IMG/VR virus record: IMGVR_UViG_3300042305_001248
Span: 1-55,619 of that record
Direction: 5' to 3' (one strand)
Length of the DNA: 55,619 nucleotides
Source of the DNA: a virus
The notes beneath the pieces were generated by a model. That model searched no databases. It saw only the letters and a list, made by a program, of their open reading frames with translations, and was not told where the DNA came from. Below are positions 53,393 to 55,619 of the stretch, piece by piece. A program made the position numbers and the translations under genes. Each line of letters starts with the position of its first letter. Within the stretch, counting starts at the first letter, position 1.

Positions 53393-54899
53393 CGTCTCCC
53401 TCAAACTCTGCGATCCGAACCGGACCGCACGCTTCGGTCGCCTTCCCTGGGTCTCCCTTCACGAAGACGAGGACGTTCTGGTGAGTTTTTCCGACCTTCC
53501 TCCCGCTCTCAAAGAAGCGGCGAACTCGCATCGGCATCGAACCGGCTGGAATCAGAAGCACCATTTCGTTGTAGTAGCGAAGGCCCGCAGCCTCGCAGGC
53601 TCGGATCGTGTCCTGGACGAAGCCTCGATACGCTCCTCCGCCCTTCTTCTCTCGGACCTCGCCGACGACGATCGCGAAGAAGCGATCCGGAGCGAGGAGT
53701 GAAGCGGATCCCTCGATCGCTTTCGAGTAGGCTGACAGGAACTCGGGATAGTCCATCGTGGAGAGGTCTCTCGGGTCGTCGGAGTAGACCTCAAGGTCGG
53801 CGTAGGGAGGGCATGTCAGGACGAAGTCGTAGGGAGCGCCGTCAGCCGCGAGGGACCCTACGTCCTGAGCGTCGCCGACGATCCATGTCGGAGGGGATAC
53901 CTGCGCTCCGGAAACGCCAGCCGACCGCGCTCGCTCGGACGAGGAGAATATCCGCGCCGCCTGGGATCGGTTCTCCTCCACTTGCTCTTCTCGCAGATCG
54001 ACTCCGACGTAGGAACGACCGAGCCACCCGGAAACGACTCCTCGGACGGATCCTCCTGCGAACGGGTCGAGGACTCGACCTCCGACTGGAGAGAACCAAG
54101 TCACGAGCACCTCTGCGAGAACGGGATTGAATATGCTCGTGCCTAGCGTTCCATTGACCAAACTAAGCCTATCTCCGTGCAGCTCGACGACCTCCTCTTG
54201 CGATAGCTTCCTTCCGAGCTTCTGTTCGGACTCGTTCTTCAGTTTGTAGTAGTTGCCGAAAGAAGCAGAAGGTGAAAACCCGATCAAGTTGTCTCCTCTT
54301 CCGCTGTGCGAACGCAGGCCGAGAGCCATCCAGTTTGTCTTCCTCTCGTTCCACGCTCCCTGGCGAGCGTCGAGAACGGAGAACGGCGGGACAAGGAACT
54401 CCTCCGAGAGCTTGATCCCAGCCTCTCGGCTCTCCGCGTCTTTCGCCTCTCGCTCCGACTCCTTCTCGACCTGGAACTCGTCCGGATTCCAACCGAGGGC
54501 CGCGATCTCGGCCTCGCTCTCGGCGCACTCGCGCAGGGCCTGACGCAGCGCGTCGTCGTCCCACTCGGCCAGCTCCGCCGTCCGGTTGTCCCGGAGCGCG
54601 TAGCGGGTCGCCTCGACGTCTCCCTCCTCGACGACGACGACCGCGAGGCTCGACCAACCGAGCTGCTGCGCTGCCGCCAGCGTCCCGTTTCCCGCCCTGA
54701 CGATCAGCCGGTCGCCGACGCGCTGCGCCACGATCGGCTTCCGCTGCCCGTGCTCGTCCAGGCTCTGCGCGATCGCCTGGAGGTTCCGGTCGTCGTGCCG
54801 CCTCGCGTTCGTCGGATCCGGCACGAGCTGCTCAACCGACATCGCCAGCGATGCGAGCTGCGGGTGGATCTTCGCCTCGATCTGCTTCCTCTTCGCCAT
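53376..54899 (-). CDS. ParB-like nuclease domain / DNA methyltransferase fusion
   Basis: The product is 507 aa from ATG 54899. Residues 15-110 form a ParB/Srx-type domain (VEQLVPDPTNARRHDDRNLQ, then IVRAGNGTLAAAQQLGW with the GNGT catalytic-type loop). Residues 260-480 form a methyltransferase: DPFAGGSVRG at 278-287 (AdoMet motif I, GRSYVGVDL following) and TCPPY at 362-366 (catalytic motif IV), i.e. motif I before motif IV. ParB domains in such fusions can nick or bind DNA or hydrolyse NTPs. It is probably a DNA modification enzyme that helps evade restriction. The substrate base is uncertain. Confidence 0.85.
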   Translation of the reverse strand: MAKRKQIEAKIHPQLASLAMSVEQLVPDPTNARRHDDRNLQAIAQSLDEHGQRKPIVAQRVGDRLIVRAGNGTLAAAQQLGWSSLAVVVVEEGDVEATRYALRDNRTAELAEWDDDALRQALRECAESEAEIAALGWNPDEFQVEKESEREAKDAESREAGIKLSEEFLVPPFSVLDARQGAWNERKTNWMALGLRSHSGRGDNLIGFSPSASFGNYYKLKNESEQKLGRKLSQEEVVELHGDRLSLVNGTLGTSIFNPVLAEVLVTWFSPVGGRVLDPFAGGSVRGVVSGWLGRSYVGVDLREEQVEENRSQAARIFSSSERARSAGVSGAQVSPPTWIVGDAQDVGSLAADGAPYDFVLTCPPYADLEVYSDDPRDLSTMDYPEFLSAYSKAIEGSASLLAPDRFFAIVVGEVREKKGGGAYRGFVQDTIRACEAAGLRYYNEMVLLIPAGSMPMRVRRFFESGRKVGKTHQNVLVFVKGDPGKATEACGPVRIAEFEGDDDLAP

Positions 54900-54901
54900 G
54901 C

Positions 54902-55619
54902 TCACCTCGTCGGGACCCGGAGCGCCCACACCGGCTGCCGCCGCCTGTGCGAGCCCGAGGTCTCCCAGCCGATCTGCTGCCAGCCGCGACCGCGAAAGAC
55001 GCAGCCCATGAAGCGCCGATCGACCGCGTCGATCTCGTCACCCATCCCCTGATCCCGCATCGCCTGGAGGACGCCGCTCGACGTCACCCGACCGTGCTGG
55101 AGCGCGAGCGTCCGAGCCACGCCGCGGGCCAGCTCGATCACCTCGGCGCGGTGCTCCTCCAGAGCGTCCAGGGCCGCGTCCCGAGCCGCTGCCTGCGCCG
55201 AGACAGGGGCAGGAGGTCGAGGCGCAGGGACAGGCGCAGGAGGCGCTCTACGGGCCTCCTGTGGCCCGCCGAAGAGCGCGAGCTGCGACGGGCCCTCCGA
55301 CCTCGCGAGACGCTCTGCCTCGGCGAGCATCGGACGGGCGCGCTCCTCGACCAGCTCGCGCTCCGCGTACTCCGCTCGGGCTCGGAGACGAGCAACCTCG
55401 GCCCGGAGAGAGTCGCGCTCCGCCGTCGCAGCCGCGAGGGAGCGAGCGAGCCCGTCGCGATGCCGCTGCGCCGACTCGACCTCGGCCCTCGCCTCGTCGC
55501 GCTCGCGCTCGACGACGCGCACTCGCTCACGGAGCTTCGCGGTCGCCGTGCCGAACTCGCTCTTTGCATCGTACCAGTCGCGCTCATAGGCAGCCGCCTT
55601 CGCCACCGCCGCATCCCGC
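54902..55619 (-). CDS. Coiled-coil protein, C-terminal part (gene crosses the origin)
   Basis: This is the 3' portion of the 424-aa gene described at 1-583; the frame continues across the terminal overlap. A GTG at 55606 would give an artificial shorter start. More heptads follow (EFGTATAKLRERVRVVERER; DEARAEVESAQRHRDGLARS), then a QLALF motif near residue 300 (SEGPSQLALFGG), a match to the clamp-binding pattern QLxLF. A Pro-rich hinge (PPAPVPAPRPPAPVSA) follows. The last ~90 residues form a compact domain (RVTSSGVLQAMRDQGMGDEI; RFMGCVFRGRGWQQIGWETS) resembling a small DNA-binding fold. The function is unknown. Confidence 0.75.
   Translation of the reverse strand, partial: RDAAVAKAAAYERDWYDAKSEFGTATAKLRERVRVVERERDEARAEVESAQRHRDGLARSLAAATAERDSLRAEVARLRARAEYAERELVEERARPMLAEAERLARSEGPSQLALFGGPQEARRAPPAPVPAPRPPAPVSAQAAARDAALDALEEHRAEVIELARGVARTLALQHGRVTSSGVLQAMRDQGMGDEIDAVDRRFMGCVFRGRGWQQIGWETSGSHRRRQPVWALRVPTR
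55594..55619. repeat. Right copy of 26-bp terminal direct repeat
   Basis: Identical to bases 1-26. See the left copy: it marks circular closure of the assembly inside a coiled-coil gene. Confidence 0.9.

Noticed and set aside
1-55619. CRISPR array, tRNA genes, integrase or attachment site
   Set aside because: No spaced direct repeats, cloverleaf-like sequences, tyrosine/serine recombinase motifs or att-like repeats were seen by eye. A tRNA or profile scan was not possible.

Overview
The window reads as a complete, GC-rich genome of a contractile-tailed double-stranded DNA bacteriophage (Caudoviricetes, myovirus morphology). The last 26 bases repeat the first 26 exactly, and one coiled-coil gene runs across that join, so the molecule is circular or circularly permuted, with about 55,593 unique bases. 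The host is not evident. The extreme GC content, the many GTG starts and a spanin-like protein suggest a high-GC Gram-negative host, but this is inference. I see no integrase, repressor, tRNA or CRISPR array, so a virulent lifestyle is the simplest reading.

Almost every gene lies on the minus strand and is read right to left. (i) Positions 55,619 to 50,400 hold the coiled-coil gene, a ParB-domain/DNA-methyltransferase fusion, a MazG-like pyrophosphohydrolase, a uracil-DNA-glycosylase-like/HTH fusion, and the small and large terminase subunits. (ii) Positions 50,400 to 36,500 hold a very large adhesin-like protein (1471 aa), small virion proteins, portal, Mu F-like protein, virion proteins, scaffold, a mini-cassette of one lipoprotein-like and two small helical proteins, and the major capsid protein. 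(iii) Positions 36,480 to 32,580 hold small basic proteins and neck/tail-completion proteins. (iv) Positions 32,575 to 16,494 hold sheath, tube, two tail chaperones joined by a programmed -1 frameshift at GGGAAAA, tape measure, LysM protein, hub, spike-like protein, a beta-helix protein, a gp25-like wedge, two baseplate J proteins and a terminal tail protein. (v) Positions 16,494 to 14,836 hold the lysis genes: amidase, secreted hydrolase-like protein, i-spanin-like protein.

A two-gene island on the plus strand (13,652-14,849) carries an HNH endonuclease and a cytosine-methyltransferase-like gene interrupted at a run of ten C. It is preceded by its own promoter and a very long hairpin. To its left (13,339 to 577) lies the replication/recombination operon: a MoxR/RavA-like ATPase with a VWA partner, a Cas4/RecB-like nuclease, a beta-class methyltransferase, a Sak4-like ATPase, an SSB/DUF669-like protein, a replisome-organiser-like protein, RusA, a Ref-like HNH protein and many small unknowns. 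No polymerase, primase or helicase was recognised, so the phage probably borrows the host replisome and adds recombination functions.

The least expected signals are regulatory. Three near-identical sigma70-type promoters carry a 14-bp palindrome (ACGCT-n4-AGCGT) that fills most of a constant 16-nt spacer. Nine leaders in the replication region have a stem-loop just upstream of the Shine-Dalgarno sequence, with compensatory changes in the stem. Five structural genes have no clear Shine-Dalgarno sequence but share a TGnTAnnnT-like element 6-7 nt before the ATG.
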